Part shown: piece after piece, positions 28,201 through 35,566 of the stretch
How positions within the stretch are numbered: the first letter of the stretch is position 1
Layout of the letters: the number at the start of each line of letters is the position of its first letter
Assembly: GCA_001464665.1 (NCBI GenBank)
Contig: LNDP01000023.1
Location: 1 to 64,000 of the forward strand
Direction of reading: 5' to 3'
Source of the DNA: Acidobacteria bacterium Ga0074141
GTDB lineage: Bacteria; Acidobacteriota; Blastocatellia; Pyrinomonadales; Pyrinomonadaceae
Length of the DNA stretch: 64,000 nucleotides
Translations under genes and position numbers: made by a program
The notes under the pieces: generated by a model
Databases searched by the model: none
What the model saw: the letters and a program-made list of their open reading frames with translations, nothing else
Told to the model about the DNA's origin: nothing

Positions 28201-29189
28201 GCTGCGCTAGAGGCAACGTAGCCTTCGAGCCAAACAGTATTCCCGCTGATCAAAGCATCGGTAGAGCCACCGATGGTGATACCGGCGGCCGTCACCTGAT
28301 CCACTTCGCCCGCGACCGGATTACCGATCTCATTAAGCGTTATCTCAAGACCCGTAAGGACCGTTGCCGCTGTCGATTGCATCGAGACACCTCGGGCAGC
28401 CGTTATTATCCGGTTATTCTCGATCTCAAGGTTCACCGCGGTTGCCCCGGCGCCGACGCCGGTCGAGACCGAGGTGATCGCAGTTGGGGCTGTCGTAGTA
28501 CCAGACGCGTTCGGACCAAGGAAAACACCGAAGGTGGTGTTCTCCGACGCGGTCGTCGAAGTCGCGGTCGCGATATTCCTGCCGGTCGAGCTTCCAACAA
28601 TGGTCAGATTTCGAAAGCGGTTATTGTCTGCCGAAGTAACCGTCGTCGTGTTTAGTGCCACACGTATCACCGATGTGAACGTGGTCGTGTTCGCGGCCGT
28701 GTTTTGGAGGGTAAGATTCCGGTTTGTACCGGCCGTGTTCGGGTTGTCGCCGTCGATAGTGACGCCGTCCGCACCGTTGAGTTCGATCAGTCCTCGGCCC
28801 TGAAGGCTCGGGCCAGCGACAGTAACATTATCACTTCCGGGTTGGATAAGGACCGACGTATAGGAAGCGGTTCCTGCTCCACTTGCGTTAAGAACGGCTG
28901 ATCCGACTTCGGTCGTATTTCCGAAGATCGTAACCGTAACCGCTCCGGTGTGCGTACCGGCATTGATGGCGTCAAACGCAGCTGTTAACGTCGAATATCC
29001 CCCATTGCCGGGATTTACGACAACATTTGCGCCCAAAGCGGGTTGAGGCTCTGCACTTGCCCAAGGTTTCTGATCCGCCGAAACAGGTGCGGCGAGATCC
29101 AGGGTCAAACCGACCGCAAAAAGGGATGCCAAAACGAACACCACCGCCGCAGGCCGGTAGTGCCTGAAAACACTTGAAATATCGATCAT
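25218..29189 (-). CDS. Giant secreted right-handed beta-helix protein
   Basis: 1323 residues from MIDISSVFRHYRPAAVVFVLASLF, behind a consensus GGAGG; the longer frame to 29201 only translates the ribosome-binding site. After the signal peptide come two tandem blocks (about 55-620 and 760-1230) of Asn-rich rungs such as NNRIITAARGVSMQST and NNVIRNIKNVSNTG, each block ending LDGQxRxAxTPDIGADE, the choice-of-anchor-like end motif of parallel beta-helix proteins. An Ig-like linker with two Cys (TACSLTAGTGTNGTWDCTI) joins the blocks. The C-terminus (AVISGQVTDAGQNGLAFVTVTLTG...NFIGSEP) is a carboxypeptidase-regulatory-like beta domain. Likely surface or secreted, perhaps polysaccharide-binding; catalytic residues were not identified. 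Confidence 0.9.
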   Translation of the reverse strand: MIDISSVFRHYRPAAVVFVLASLFAVGLTLDLAAPVSADQKPWASAEPQPALGANVVVNPGNGGYSTLTAAFDAINAGTHTGAVTVTIFGNTTEVGSAVLNASGAGTASYTSVLIQPGSDNVTVAGPSLQGRGLIELNGADGVTIDGDNPNTAGTNRNLTLQNTAANTTTFTSVIRVALNTTTVTSADNNRFRNLTIVGSSTGRNIATATSTTASENTTFGVFLGPNASGTTTAPTAITSVSTGVGAGATAVNLEIENNRIITAARGVSMQSTAATVLTGLEITLNEIGNPVAGEVDQVTAAGITIGGSTDALISGNTVWLEGYVASSAANHGIAVGVLSTTATGATVENNRINRVENNNPSTWSAFGINLGGGSGHTVRNNFVSNIINDQTAGTGGFGTTFGAYGIRIASGTGHFIYHNSVHLSGNMGGTTSTNLTAAFLMTATTQTGVDVRNNVFSNQIAGGNPAGTRNTVIYLPPSGTSTMNLTMNNNGMFAGGDALNTLGQSGTTFATSVNFTVADFNPGSTTPATNLRAYTSTLSAAGTNDNASFAFTGAPPFVSNTDLHIPDGTATPLESRGTGVSVGFDIDGQARNATTPDIGADEFAGVFVTDFLPPAQTYTPFGNTSGTGNRVLTVTVTDETGVATAGGLVPRIYFRKNAGSYVSTACSLTAGTGTNGTWDCTIDSALLGGLVIGDSVSYFTIAQDSATPINIGTNPGGGTATDVNTVTNPPGTPNSYLIVGALPATVNVGTGETFTSLTNAGGLFAALNSGFTLAGNTTILITSDLTAETGAVGLNQFAEDGAGGYTLTIRPSGGARVISGTAAASNGLINLNGTDRLVIDGSLTPGGTTRDLTITNSQTGTSTVIWMRTIGTNGCNNNVIRNTIINGAAIPNSTTTAGILTGSSVTIGNDGEGPQNNNTIENNWIYRVQNSLYVRGGTAANIDQGWTIIRNTLGSNETNDNNIFRGMLIGNSNNFIIANNTVNGVRSTASTAVAMSGIQVGLLSTNGTVANNVIRNIKNVSNTGTGAFGVSVISTSTGANVSIVNNMIDDITANGSATPASNGHGISITGGSGWNVYYNSVNMGTNQASGTTSAMFVSAAVTAAGAVNARNNIFANTQTSGATRYSVYSLAPASIFGTINNNNYFSTENVGFIGGSARVTLGDWQTATTQDANSLAVNPLFVSASDLHITAGSPMIGAAAPIAGITTDLDGQTRDAATPDIGADEYVVSEPGPPAVISGQVTDAGQNGLAFVTVTLTGPAFGDVGFTVITNSFGRFTFPAVPTNVTYTVTVSHPRRYVFANPSQEINLQGDVDNVNFIGSEP

Positions 29190-29361
29190 TTTATCCTCCA
29201 AAAGATAAGGTCAAAGTCCCGGCCCGGAGTGCCAGAGGCTGGCATTCAAAAGGCCGAAGGTGGACCGGTATTTTGTCTTGGGTCTAACCCCAAAGGTCGC
29301 CAAAGATGCGAACTTTGGTTTCCTAGGGACAGATCCGGCCAAATAAACTGAATTGAACTGT
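29190..29361 (-). promoter_or_regulatory. Structured 5' leader of the beta-helix gene (candidate regulatory RNA)
   Basis: About 170 bases between promoter and start. On the minus strand it can form hairpins CCAAAG/CTTTGG (seven-base loop), TTGGG/CCCAA and TGCCAG/CTGGCA (three-base loop). A long-range pairing of GGCCGGA near its 5' end with TCCGGGCC near its 3' end could close a multi-branch fold. Unpaired GGAAACC lies before the first hairpin. It does not fit the conserved cores of riboswitch classes that I can recall. Confidence 0.45.
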
Positions 29362-29367
29362 GACTTG

Positions 29368-29396
29368 AAAATAGAGCGAACTTGAAAATAAGTCAA
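29368..29396 (-). promoter_or_regulatory. Promoter of the beta-helix gene
   Basis: On the minus strand TTGACT (29391-29396), 17 bases, TATTTT (29368-29373). TTGACT is the same -35 used by the two lipoprotein promoters. Confidence 0.7.
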
Positions 29397-29487
29397 GAGT
29401 GCGAATCCCGATGCCAGGCGGGCATAAACGGCCAGAGCCGTGCGCGGCGCTTTGCCTGATCGGCCGGGAACGCTACGATATGGAGTG

Positions 29488-29907
29488 ATGGAAGAACGTG
29501 AACTGATGACGCCGGCGGATATCCACGCATTTGGCGTCGAAATTCTCTATAAACAGCTTGAGCAGGACGGTTGGGTGATCGACTCGGCCGACGTGCTTGC
29601 AGACATTCGGACCGAGCCGCAGATCGTCGCAAAAAAAGAAGGCGAGCTTGCCTTCTTTATCGTGCGTACCGATGTTCACCCGAAACGCGGCCGATTTGAG
29701 GAGGGCAAGGATGCCTTCGAGACCCTTGTCCGCCACGCTAAGGCGCACGGAGCGTCGTGCTATTTTGCCAGCATCGGCATTGCGAACTCCGAGGGCGAGA
29801 CCGAAGAAGCGATGTCGGTCCCGGTAAAGGGCGTTGGATACAACATCCAGTTCGACGGCCTTATCCGAATGGAACTCCCGCCGGAATCGGCTGAAGCAAT
29901 CGGCTGA
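29488..29907 (+). CDS. Conserved hypothetical protein
   Basis: 139 residues from MEERELMTPADIHAFGVEIL, with GGAGTG in front; the frame upstream to 29440 lacks support. Family not recognised. The middle (GWVIDSADVLADIRTEPQIVAKKEGELAFFIVRT) has a strand-rich pattern with acidic residues and a Lys pair reminiscent of the E-x-K core of nuclease-like folds, but I would not call an enzyme from it. The C-terminal half alternates helix and strand (GASCYFASIGIAN, VGYNIQFDGLI). No signal peptide, so cytoplasmic. Convergent with the next gene. Confidence 0.65.
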   Translation: MEERELMTPADIHAFGVEILYKQLEQDGWVIDSADVLADIRTEPQIVAKKEGELAFFIVRTDVHPKRGRFEEGKDAFETLVRHAKAHGASCYFASIGIANSEGETEEAMSVPVKGVGYNIQFDGLIRMELPPESAEAIG

Positions 29908-29913
29908 ATTTAG

Positions 29914-30501
29914 CTAGTTGCTCTTCCTTACACCCATCAGGCGAGCCGGAAAAGTCGCGAAATTCTCGATCTCTACGTGATACTCCCCGTCCTTCGAGTC
30001 GCGTTTCCATCGGACCTTCGCGGCCGCAATGAAAGTTCCCTCGCCGCGGCCGGTTTTCGGATCGATGAAAAGCTCGATGATACCAAACGGGTAATCGATC
30101 GAGCGATACCCCCCGCGAACCTCCGCGAACTGTATCCAACGCTCAAACACAACAAAGATCCGCGTCTTTCCGTCAACCTCGCTGACGCGGACCGCGTTGA
30201 TCTTTCGACCAAGCTGCCCGCCCACAATGAATGACCCGAGGTCCTCATCGTTCAACTCCTTTTGGAGCGTATCCTGTCCGCCTTCGGCAAGAACCGCAAG
30301 AAATCTGGCCGCCTGCTCGTCAGAAGTGCGTCCCTTTAGGTCAAGCGTAAAGGCCCCAGTCGTCGTGCGGGAGCTGATGCCCGTGCCGTAGCTGATGATC
30401 GTTCCGGTGTATCTCTCCTGTACTTTATCCTGAGCGAACGTCGCTACTGATGCGAACGCTATCAGCAAAAATCCCGTAAATGCATAGGTTTTGAACTTCA
30501 T
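29914..30501 (-). CDS. Secreted protein of unknown function
   Basis: 195 residues. A signal peptide (MKFKTYAFTGFLLIAFASVATFAQ) precedes a domain with ERYTGTIISYGTG, TGAFTLDLKGRTSDEQAARFLAVLAEGGQDTLQKEL and YRSIDYPFGIIELFIDPKTGRGEGTFIAAAKVRW. I have no firm family name. The alternating pattern suggests a small periplasmic alpha/beta domain. Stop codon seven bases from the stop of the convergent 29488 gene, with no obvious terminator between them. Confidence 0.7.
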   Translation of the reverse strand: MKFKTYAFTGFLLIAFASVATFAQDKVQERYTGTIISYGTGISSRTTTGAFTLDLKGRTSDEQAARFLAVLAEGGQDTLQKELNDEDLGSFIVGGQLGRKINAVRVSEVDGKTRIFVVFERWIQFAEVRGGYRSIDYPFGIIELFIDPKTGRGEGTFIAAAKVRWKRDSKDGEYHVEIENFATFPARLMGVRKSN

Positions 30502-30753
30502 AATTTTCCCCTTGTTTCTAACAAAAATTGATCGCTATATATGAATTGTACTCCCTACGGCCATAAAACTAGAATTTTTTCGATTTTTCCCGCTCGCTGT
30601 GCGCGCGGAAAGACGGCCGGCACCTCTCTTCAAAAATGCCGCCCGCCTTTCCTGATCCACGCGCAACGGAGCGTGGAAACTTGAACCTTGCCTTGTGTGT
30701 CAGCATAAAAGCGCCAATCTCCCGCCTGTTCCAAAATGCTCGGAACCTGACGA
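30502..30753. other. Intergenic region without a supportable gene
   Basis: Holds a small hairpin at about 30656-30677 (TCCACGC stem, eight-base loop) of unknown role. I see no good promoter or reading frame with coding character on either strand. Confidence 0.5.
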
Positions 30754-30786
30754 TAAAAAACAAGGCCCACCGATCGGCAGGCCTTG
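30754..30786 (-). terminator. Rho-independent terminator
   Basis: On the minus strand CAAGGCC...GGCCTTG with an inner CGATCG, followed by TTTTTT, 24 bases after the stop of the YeaQ-like gene. Confidence 0.88.
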
Positions 30787-30809
30787 ATCCGTTTGCGAAC
30801 TTATATCTC

Positions 30810-31079
30810 CTAGGATGCCTTCGAACCAAAAACAAGCCGAAGCAAAAGAAGCAAGATCACAGCCCCGATTATTGACATGATCCAGCCGGCAGCATAATTT
30901 GCTCCGCCCCAAAGTGCCCCGCCTATGAAGGTACCTAGAAAGGCACCGGCAATACCGACCACGATGGTAACGAGTAAGCCGGTCAGGCCATCGGGAAGGG
31001 CCTCTTTACCGGGAAGTACAAAACGGGCAATTATGCCCACGATCAATCCGACGATAACAGTACCGATAGCGCTGAACAT
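30810..31079 (-). CDS. GlsB/YeaQ/YmgE-family stress-related membrane protein
   Basis: 89 residues with three transmembrane segments. The family pattern is plain: TVIVGLIVGIIARFVLPGKEALPDGLTGLLVTIVVGIAGAFLGTFIGGALWG...IMSIIGAVILLLLLRLVF. These small inner-membrane proteins are often stress- or stationary-phase-induced; the biochemical role is unknown. A GGAGAAAG ribosome-binding site precedes the start. It is divergent from the sigma-54-controlled small gene at 31252, sharing a 172-base intergenic region, but I see no sigma-54 element facing this way. Confidence 0.9.
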   Translation of the reverse strand: MFSAIGTVIVGLIVGIIARFVLPGKEALPDGLTGLLVTIVVGIAGAFLGTFIGGALWGGANYAAGWIMSIIGAVILLLLLRLVFGSKAS

Positions 31080-31183
31080 AGTGCTTTCTCCTCGTTTGAA
31101 TTTGAACTTTTTGGAACACGACTATTCTTACACACAATCGCCGAAATCGACAATATTTTTTCTCTCGGCCTTGTTCTACCGGG

Positions 31184-31199
31184 TGGCACAAGGCTTGCA
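31184..31199 (+). promoter_or_regulatory. Sigma-54 promoter
   Basis: TGGCAC, five bases, TTGCA: the -24 GG (31185-31186) and -12 GC (31197-31198) are separated by exactly ten bases and both boxes match consensus. It lies 53 bases upstream of the 55-residue membrane-protein gene. Confidence 0.85.
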
Positions 31200-31251
31200 A
31201 CGCATTACTCAGTAGTCGTTAGCTCAAATTATATTTTTGGAGGAAAAGTTT

Positions 31252-31419
31252 ATGTCTGAAGGAAAAAGTGTTGCCAATAGCCTTATCTGGGCCGTGGCTT
31301 TGATAATCATTATCGGAATTATTTTCGGTGCGTTGTATTACGGCGGCATCCTTAGCGGAAAGCAGAAAAAGGAGATCGATGTCGAGGTAAAGGTGCCGGC
31401 CGTCTCCAATAGCCAGTAA
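31252..31419 (+). CDS. Small single-pass membrane protein under sigma-54 control
   Basis: 55 residues from MSEGKSVANSLIW, behind GGAGGAAAAG; an earlier in-frame start falls inside the ribosome-binding site. One transmembrane helix (LIWAVALIIIIGIIFGALYYGGIL) is followed by a basic patch (KQKKE) and a short polar tail (VEVKVPAVSNSQ). Family not recognised. A near-perfect sigma-54 promoter drives it and the adjacent convergent gene encodes a sigma-54 activator, so it is likely a direct target of that regulator. A good terminator follows. Possibly an envelope-stress effector; this is inference. Confidence 0.8.
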   Translation: MSEGKSVANSLIWAVALIIIIGIIFGALYYGGILSGKQKKEIDVEVKVPAVSNSQ

Positions 31420-31433
31420 CTATCTTAACAGTG

Positions 31434-31468
31434 AAAAAAGGACGCCGGGCTTCGTGCTCGGCGTCTTT
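31434..31468. terminator. Bidirectional terminator
   Basis: GACGCCG/CGGCGTC stem flanked by an A run on the left and TTTTG on the right, between the convergent genes ending at 31419 and 31483. Confidence 0.85.
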
Positions 31469-31482
31469 TGCTTTCGTTGGTG

Positions 31483-32982
31483 TTAGACCTCAAGTTGGTG
31501 CCGCTTTATCATGCCGTAGAGCCGCGGCCGGTAAAGCCCAAGCAGATTCGCGGCGGCCTGCTTATTTCCCTTGGTACGCTTGAGGGCCGCCGTTACGACC
31601 TCGCGTTCGATGCCTTCAAAGACATCGTCGTTCGACCGCCCATCCTCCGGGTCGGCGAGACTTTCGACGATCGCAGCTCCAGCCTCGCGCATCAGTTCCT
31701 CGGAGCTTAATCTGGCCCTTGCGAATGGCATCGATCCATTTCCGCTATATTCGGGATGGGTCTGTCCGCCGATCATCGTTTCCTCTGCTTCAGCTCCCGC
31801 ACCGCCTGGAATATCAAGCCCGGTGATTCTTCCGGACTTGCTCAAGAGAACAGCACGTTCGACCGCATTCTGGAGTTCGCGGACGTTTCCACGCCAACTG
31901 TAGTGCAGCATTTGGTTATACGCCGACTGCGAAAACTCAGTATCCGGCCGCCGATATTTATCCGAATAGATCTTCAAAAAGTGCTCGGCGAGCATCGGGA
32001 TGTCCTCCGTTCGCTCCCTGAGCGGCGGTATCCTTATCTCGATAGTATTAATACGATAGTAAAGGTCCTCACGAAGATTTCCATCTTGCATTGCTTCAAA
32101 TGGATCGCGGTTCGTCGCCGCTATCAGCCGGAAATCGGCGTCCTGCGGCCGATCGCTGCCGACGCGGTAATACACCTTTTCTTGCAACACGCGAAGGAGT
32201 TTCGGCTGCAGGTCGACCGGCATTTCGCCGATCTCATCGAGCATAATGCTACCGCGATTTGCCTGGCCGATAAATCCGATCTTGTCAGAATTTGCCCCCG
32301 TATATGCCCCTTTAACATGCCCGAAAAGCTGGGATTCGATCAACTCTTTCGGAAGTGCCGAGCAGTTCACTTTTACGAAGGTCTCGTCGGCTCGATGGCT
32401 TTTGTAGTGGATCGCATTGGCAATGACCTCTTTTCCTGTGCCGGACTCGCCAAGGATGAGGATATTTGCGTCCGATTCGGCGACGTTTTCGATTATCTCG
32501 TAGATATTCTGCATCGACCGCGAACCGCCGATGATGCCTTCATATGAGTTTCGGCTGGTAAGCTTGGTCCGCAGTTCCCTGATCTCGGCTGCTTGCTTGC
32601 GGTTGATGACCGCCTGCCGTTTTGACTCGACGGCGTTGCGGACATCGAGCATTAGGTCCTCGAGATTGAGCGGCTTAACACGATAGCCGAACGCACCGAC
32701 CCGCGTTGCTTCGATGGCCTTTTCGGCTCGGTCGTAACCGGTAATGATAATTATCTCGGTGTCAGGCGAGATGAGCTTCGTCTGCTTTATCAGGTCGATC
32801 CCGTTGATGTCCGGCAGATTAAGATCGGTAAGAATTACGTCGAACTCATCCGTCTTAATATGCTCGAGCCCTTTTACGCCGGAAACGGCCGTCGCCGTAT
32901 CAAACCCTTCGTCCTTAAGCTGAAAACTCAGCAGATCGAGAGTGACGGTATCATCGTCGATCACCAGTGCCTTTAATCCCAT
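31483..32982 (-). CDS. Sigma-54-dependent response regulator (NtrC family)
   Basis: 499 residues in three domains: receiver (about 1-120; DD pair at 9-11, phospho-acceptor Asp53 in LTDLNLPD, conserved Thr in IIITGYD), AAA+ (about 145-385; Walker A GESGTGKEV, the sigma-54-contact loop as GAYTGA, Walker B SIMLDEIGEMP, arginine-finger region ATNRDPFEAM), and a Fis-type helix-turn-helix (455-499; ALKRTKGNKQAAANLLGLYRPRLYGMIKRHQ). GAYTGA is a known working variant of GAFTGA. It sits between two small membrane genes with sigma-54-type promoters and next to a hybrid histidine kinase that may feed it. Cytoplasmic transcription activator. Confidence 0.96.
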   Translation of the reverse strand: MGLKALVIDDDTVTLDLLSFQLKDEGFDTATAVSGVKGLEHIKTDEFDVILTDLNLPDINGIDLIKQTKLISPDTEIIIITGYDRAEKAIEATRVGAFGYRVKPLNLEDLMLDVRNAVESKRQAVINRKQAAEIRELRTKLTSRNSYEGIIGGSRSMQNIYEIIENVAESDANILILGESGTGKEVIANAIHYKSHRADETFVKVNCSALPKELIESQLFGHVKGAYTGANSDKIGFIGQANRGSIMLDEIGEMPVDLQPKLLRVLQEKVYYRVGSDRPQDADFRLIAATNRDPFEAMQDGNLREDLYYRINTIEIRIPPLRERTEDIPMLAEHFLKIYSDKYRRPDTEFSQSAYNQMLHYSWRGNVRELQNAVERAVLLSKSGRITGLDIPGGAGAEAEETMIGGQTHPEYSGNGSMPFARARLSSEELMREAGAAIVESLADPEDGRSNDDVFEGIEREVVTAALKRTKGNKQAAANLLGLYRPRLYGMIKRHQLEV

Positions 32983-33298
32983 TTAATCCTCTTGATATTG
33001 AAAACCGCCCTCTCTACTTCCGGCGGCTTCTAACTGTGTCAGATTTCCGGCTAACCAAAATGCAAGGTCTATGCCAGTTTTTCCGAATAGACATCACACT
33101 TTCGCGCTTTGCCTATATGATGGCGACGAAAATGTGTTTTACTTCAATACAGCAAAAATATGGGCCCCGTCCCCCAAATCGCCACGTCCTGAACCGATAC
33201 GCTCTAGTGTATGCTTTCAATGCGATTTATCCTAGCTTTTTTATTCTAGGCCTACGCATAACGGTTTAGAGGTCGCTAAACATTCATTTTTTTCTTTT
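32983..33298. other. Regulatory intergenic region upstream of sigma-54 activator
   Basis: No gene supported. It must contain the activator's own promoter (minus strand) and possibly enhancer sites for the plus-strand sigma-54 promoter. An inverted CCTAG...CTAGG with a T-rich centre lies at about 33231-33250. I found no repeated motif shared with the region upstream of 31184. Confidence 0.4.
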
Positions 33299-33314
33299 TG
33301 GCACGGGGCTTGAA
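33299..33314 (+). promoter_or_regulatory. Sigma-54-like promoter of the lmo0937-type gene
   Basis: TGGCAC, five bases, TTGAA: a perfect -24 box, with -12 differing from consensus TTGCA at one base (GA for GC) at the exact ten-base spacing. It lies 57 bases upstream of the 49-residue membrane-protein gene. Confidence 0.65.
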
Positions 33315-33370
33315 ATAGCAACAAGCGTGTCCATACGAGATTGATTCTCTTTCAAAACAAAGGAGGACTT

Positions 33371-33520
33371 ATGCTTGAAACTATTATCGTCATCGTTTTA
33401 CTTCTTTGGCTTGTTGGTATGATTAGCGGATCGACCTTTGGCGGCGTTCTTCATACGTTGCTTCTTGTGGCCGTTGTTGTTTTTGTCATCAGGCTGTTTA
33501 CCGGCCGACGGGCCGTTTAG
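33371..33520 (+). CDS. lmo0937-family small membrane protein
   Basis: 49 residues, easily missed because of its size. It reads MLETIIVIVLLLWLVGMISG, then STFGGVLHTLLLVAVVVFVI and RLFTGRRAV: two transmembrane helices separated by GSTFGG and a basic C-terminus, the pattern of the lmo0937 family. A full AAGGAGG ribosome-binding site stands seven bases before the ATG. The sigma-54-like promoter links it to the activator gene next door. Members accumulate in stress-adapted soil and sludge bacteria; function is unknown. Confidence 0.85.
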   Translation: MLETIIVIVLLLWLVGMISGSTFGGVLHTLLLVAVVVFVIRLFTGRRAV

Positions 33521-33528
33521 GTTACAAT

Positions 33529-33570
33529 CGGGGGGGTTCCCTGGCGGCCAACGCTAGGCGAACACCCCCG
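33529..33570 (+). other. Long GC-rich hairpin between lmo0937-like gene and hybrid kinase
   Basis: The outer stem CGGGGGGGTTC pairs with GAACACCCCCG (one mismatch) and an inner CCTGGCG pairs with CGCTAGG, leaving a five-base loop. Only a short T run follows and the kinase start is 11 bases away. It could be a weak terminator or could influence kinase translation. Confidence 0.6.
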
Positions 33571-33580
33571 CAGTTTTCCA

Positions 33581-35566
33581 ATGGATTCAAGACCGGCACC
33601 TGAGATCAACGATGCCCTGGGCCAAATGCTCCCGGGCGGCTTTTTCGGGCCGCTGTTCGAAGCGGCGTTTGACCTATATGGTGTCGTCGGAGCTGAAGGT
33701 CGCGTTATCTCAATGAACGGACGCATCTTTGAGAAGGCCGGATCAGACCCATCGCTGCTCGCGGGCCAGGTAATTTCAGAGACCGTCTATTGGCAATCAA
33801 CCGAAAACACTTCTGCACTGCTTTCAACGGCAGTCGGTGAGGCTCTCGCCGGGTCGCCGCGTCGGCTTACACTTGACTTCCGGCTGCGGGTAAACGAGAG
33901 CGTGCCGATCGAGCTCTTTCTGTTTCCCGTAAGTTCGTCTGAGGAAGAAGCAATGGTCATGGTCGCCGGCCGACATTGCGGCAGCGGCGTTCAAGATGAG
34001 GACGGACGGCATTATGCAGAATTGATCGACGCAGCCGGAGCGGCAGGTGCCGGGCTTTTTGCCTGGGACCTCGAACGCGGCCGGTCGCGCTCAACTCCTC
34101 GGACAAATGAAATTCTCGGCCTTTCGCCCTACGAAGAGCTTGAATACGAAGCCTTTGTTAAATCGATCCACCCGGACGACCGGCAGCGTATTGGCGCTTT
34201 TATAAATGACGCACAGAACCGGCCCGGTAAATTCGATCAGGAGTTTCGCGTCGTTTATCCGGATGGCAAAACGCAATGGATCCGCGCCGAAGGCAAGATA
34301 GTCGGGCCAAGCGATACCGCAGGCTCGAGGATGCTAGGAAAACTTCGGCAGATAACCGCAGAAAAGGTCGCCGCCGAAGAGCTTGCAAAGATATACGAAC
34401 GCGAACGAAAGGCACGCGAAGAGGCGACCGAGGCGAACCGGGCGAAAGATTTTTTCCTTACGCTTGTCTCGCACGAACTCCGTGCTCCGCTCAACGCGAT
34501 AATGGGATGGTCGAAGATCCTGCTTTCGAAGGAACTCGATGCCGAGACACGGCGAAACGCATTGGAGACGATCGAGCGAAGCGCACAGGTCCAGGCGAAG
34601 CTGATAAACGACCTTGTTGATTCGGCCCGTGTCGCCTCGGGCAAGCTGCGGCTCGAATATCGCCCTACGAATCTCTACAAGCTCATCCGCGGCGCCGTTC
34701 AGGCCCATCAGCCTGCGGCTACCTCGCGAGAGCTTGAGTTCACATTCTCGGCTGACCGCGAAGATCTGGTCGTCTTTGCGGACGCAAACAGGCTGCAGCA
34801 GGTCTTTGGCAACATCATTTCAAACGCCATCAAATTTACTGAGCCCGGCGGCACGGTATCGATCGAACTCACGTCCGATGACGGCACCGCGGCGATTCGC
34901 ATTGCCGATACCGGACAAGGCATCAACGCCGACGCTTTGACGGCGATCTTCCGGCAGTTCTCGCAAGGCCATGTGGAAAGCGGCAGGAATAGCTCCGGCT
35001 TCGGGCTCGGGCTCTCGATCGCAAAGATTCTCGCCGAACGCCACGGCGGCACGATCACAGCAGAAAGCGACGGGCCGGGATGCGGTTCAGCATTCACCGT
35101 ACGGCTCCCGCTTAAGGATGCGCCCGCCGCAGTTGCGGCAACGGAATCGGCACGGCCCGACGCCCGGAGGCTTGATGGCCTGAGGATCTTGATCGTTGAA
35201 GATGACCCGGATTCGCGCGAGGTGCTGCAGCTATTTCTTCAGCAAAATGGGGCGGATATTCACGCCGCAATGGACGCAAGACAGGCGGTCGAAATTCTGA
35301 ATGGTGCAAACGGCCGCTTGCCCGATCTGATCATTTCAGACCTGGCAATGCCCGGCGAGGACGGGCTCTCGCTTATCTCGCGGATCCGTTCGCGAAACTC
35401 CGATGGCGGAGCCGAGATACCGGCGATAGCCTTGAGCGCCTTCACCTCGGAACAAAGCCGCGACTCGGCACTTGCCGCCGGCTTTCAACGCTACGCAACC
35501 AAGCCCTTCGACCCCGAACCGCTCCTCGGCCTTATCCTCGAACTAACAAAACAAAACGGTGCTTAG
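33581..35566 (+). CDS. Hybrid sensor histidine kinase/response regulator
   Basis: 661 residues, no transmembrane segment, so cytosolic. A PAS-like region (about 25-125), a second PAS with PAC (about 145-270: LSPYEELEYEAFVKSIHPDDRQRI, EFRVVYPDGKTQWIRAEGKI), a coiled-coil, HisKA with His298 in SHELRAPLNAIMGW, HATPase with NIISNAIKFT (N box), DTGQGI and GFGLGLSI (G boxes), then a receiver (about 535-655) with EDD and Asp587 in ISDLAMPGEDG. A PAS-sensing kinase with an attached receiver is a plausible upstream partner for the neighbouring sigma-54 regulator, though no Hpt domain is seen here. No clear ribosome-binding site, and a hairpin stands just upstream. Confidence 0.94.
   Translation: MDSRPAPEINDALGQMLPGGFFGPLFEAAFDLYGVVGAEGRVISMNGRIFEKAGSDPSLLAGQVISETVYWQSTENTSALLSTAVGEALAGSPRRLTLDFRLRVNESVPIELFLFPVSSSEEEAMVMVAGRHCGSGVQDEDGRHYAELIDAAGAAGAGLFAWDLERGRSRSTPRTNEILGLSPYEELEYEAFVKSIHPDDRQRIGAFINDAQNRPGKFDQEFRVVYPDGKTQWIRAEGKIVGPSDTAGSRMLGKLRQITAEKVAAEELAKIYERERKAREEATEANRAKDFFLTLVSHELRAPLNAIMGWSKILLSKELDAETRRNALETIERSAQVQAKLINDLVDSARVASGKLRLEYRPTNLYKLIRGAVQAHQPAATSRELEFTFSADREDLVVFADANRLQQVFGNIISNAIKFTEPGGTVSIELTSDDGTAAIRIADTGQGINADALTAIFRQFSQGHVESGRNSSGFGLGLSIAKILAERHGGTITAESDGPGCGSAFTVRLPLKDAPAAVAATESARPDARRLDGLRILIVEDDPDSREVLQLFLQQNGADIHAAMDARQAVEILNGANGRLPDLIISDLAMPGEDGLSLISRIRSRNSDGGAEIPAIALSAFTSEQSRDSALAAGFQRYATKPFDPEPLLGLILELTKQNGA

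Noticed and set aside
29190-29361. Cyclic-di-GMP riboswitch in the beta-helix leader
   Set aside because: GGAAACC and a GGCGACC segment recall it loosely, but the conserved GGGCAAA/GCAAAGC core and the tetraloop-receptor pair are not found.
30656-30677. Hairpin considered as a terminator
   Set aside because: No T run follows on either strand and a better terminator for the nearby gene exists at 30754-30786.
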